Position numbers and translations under genes: made by a program
In this document: positions 5,249 through 5,298 of the stretch, in pieces
How positions within the stretch are numbered: position 1 is the stretch's first letter
Layout: each line of letters starts with the position of its first letter
Source: Candidatus Tariuqbacter arcticus
Lineage (GTDB): Bacteria > Electryoneota > Tariuqbacteria > Tariuqbacterales > Tariuqbacteraceae
Direction of reading: 5' to 3'
Assembly: GCA_013202315.1 (NCBI GenBank)
Contig: JABMRZ010000401.1
Coordinates: 1 to 5,298, forward strand
Length of the DNA: 5,298 bases
Notes under the pieces: generated by a model
What the model was told of the DNA's origin: nothing
Seen by the model: the letters and a program-made list of their open reading frames with translations, nothing else
Databases searched by the model: none

Positions 5249-5298
5249 GTGATTTATCGAAAAATGCATATTCTCTCCCAAATCTGGTCGAACATACA

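Overview
The window looks like the decayed end of a genomic island from a moderately AT-rich bacterium. The phylum is uncertain. A WD40/caspase-type peptidase tail, a DUF4384 partner and a tRNA-Lys 3' end without an encoded CCA fit Bacteroidota, Ignavibacteria or another FCB-like lineage. Clear Shine-Dalgarno sequences and the IS fragments would also suit Desulfobacterota. Almost all real genes read on the minus strand. The GC-rich insertion-sequence debris in the middle reads on the plus strand.

Layout, left to right. (1) Positions 1-94 appear to be chromosome beyond a tRNA-Lys(CTT) 3' half (95-140). (2) Positions 97-510 hold two colinear copies of one module. Each has a 3' tRNA fragment starting in the anticodon loop (tRNA-Lys, then tRNA-Asp), about 63 bp of spacer, a conserved 13-mer, four 10-bp tandem units and a pair of short direct repeats 11 bp apart. 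I read them as attachment sites of two related tyrosine-recombinase elements; no integrase gene is in the window. (3) Positions 571-918 hold the first ~49 codons of a type I restriction HsdR subunit, with a stop at codon 3 and an abrupt loss of homology. (4) Positions 929-3022 are a full-length DUF262-DUF1524-DUF5655 protein of the GmrSD-like nuclease superfamily, ending 10 bp before the hsdR remnant. (5) Positions 3023-3152 are a divergent intergenic region with a nested palindrome and an 8-codon minigene. (6) Positions 3153-3759 are remnants of two transposases, one IS1380-like (tentative) and one IS3-type OrfA (firmer). The OrfA start contains a long hairpin. (7) Positions 3782-4648 encode an exported DUF4384 protein. 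(8) Positions 4684-5247 carry the C-terminal part of a caspase-family (C14) peptidase that keeps the catalytic Cys motif but has lost the His half. An AT-rich inverted repeat sits at the break.

How it fits together: the DUF262 gene and the hsdR remnant look like the tail of a type I restriction-modification operon that carried an accessory nuclease. The caspase and DUF4384 genes are a separate two-gene unit. The intact genes (DUF262, DUF4384) lie among truncated ones, as expected for a defense/accessory island worn down by repeated integration and IS activity. The most unusual feature is the tandem pair of tRNA-linked attachment modules.
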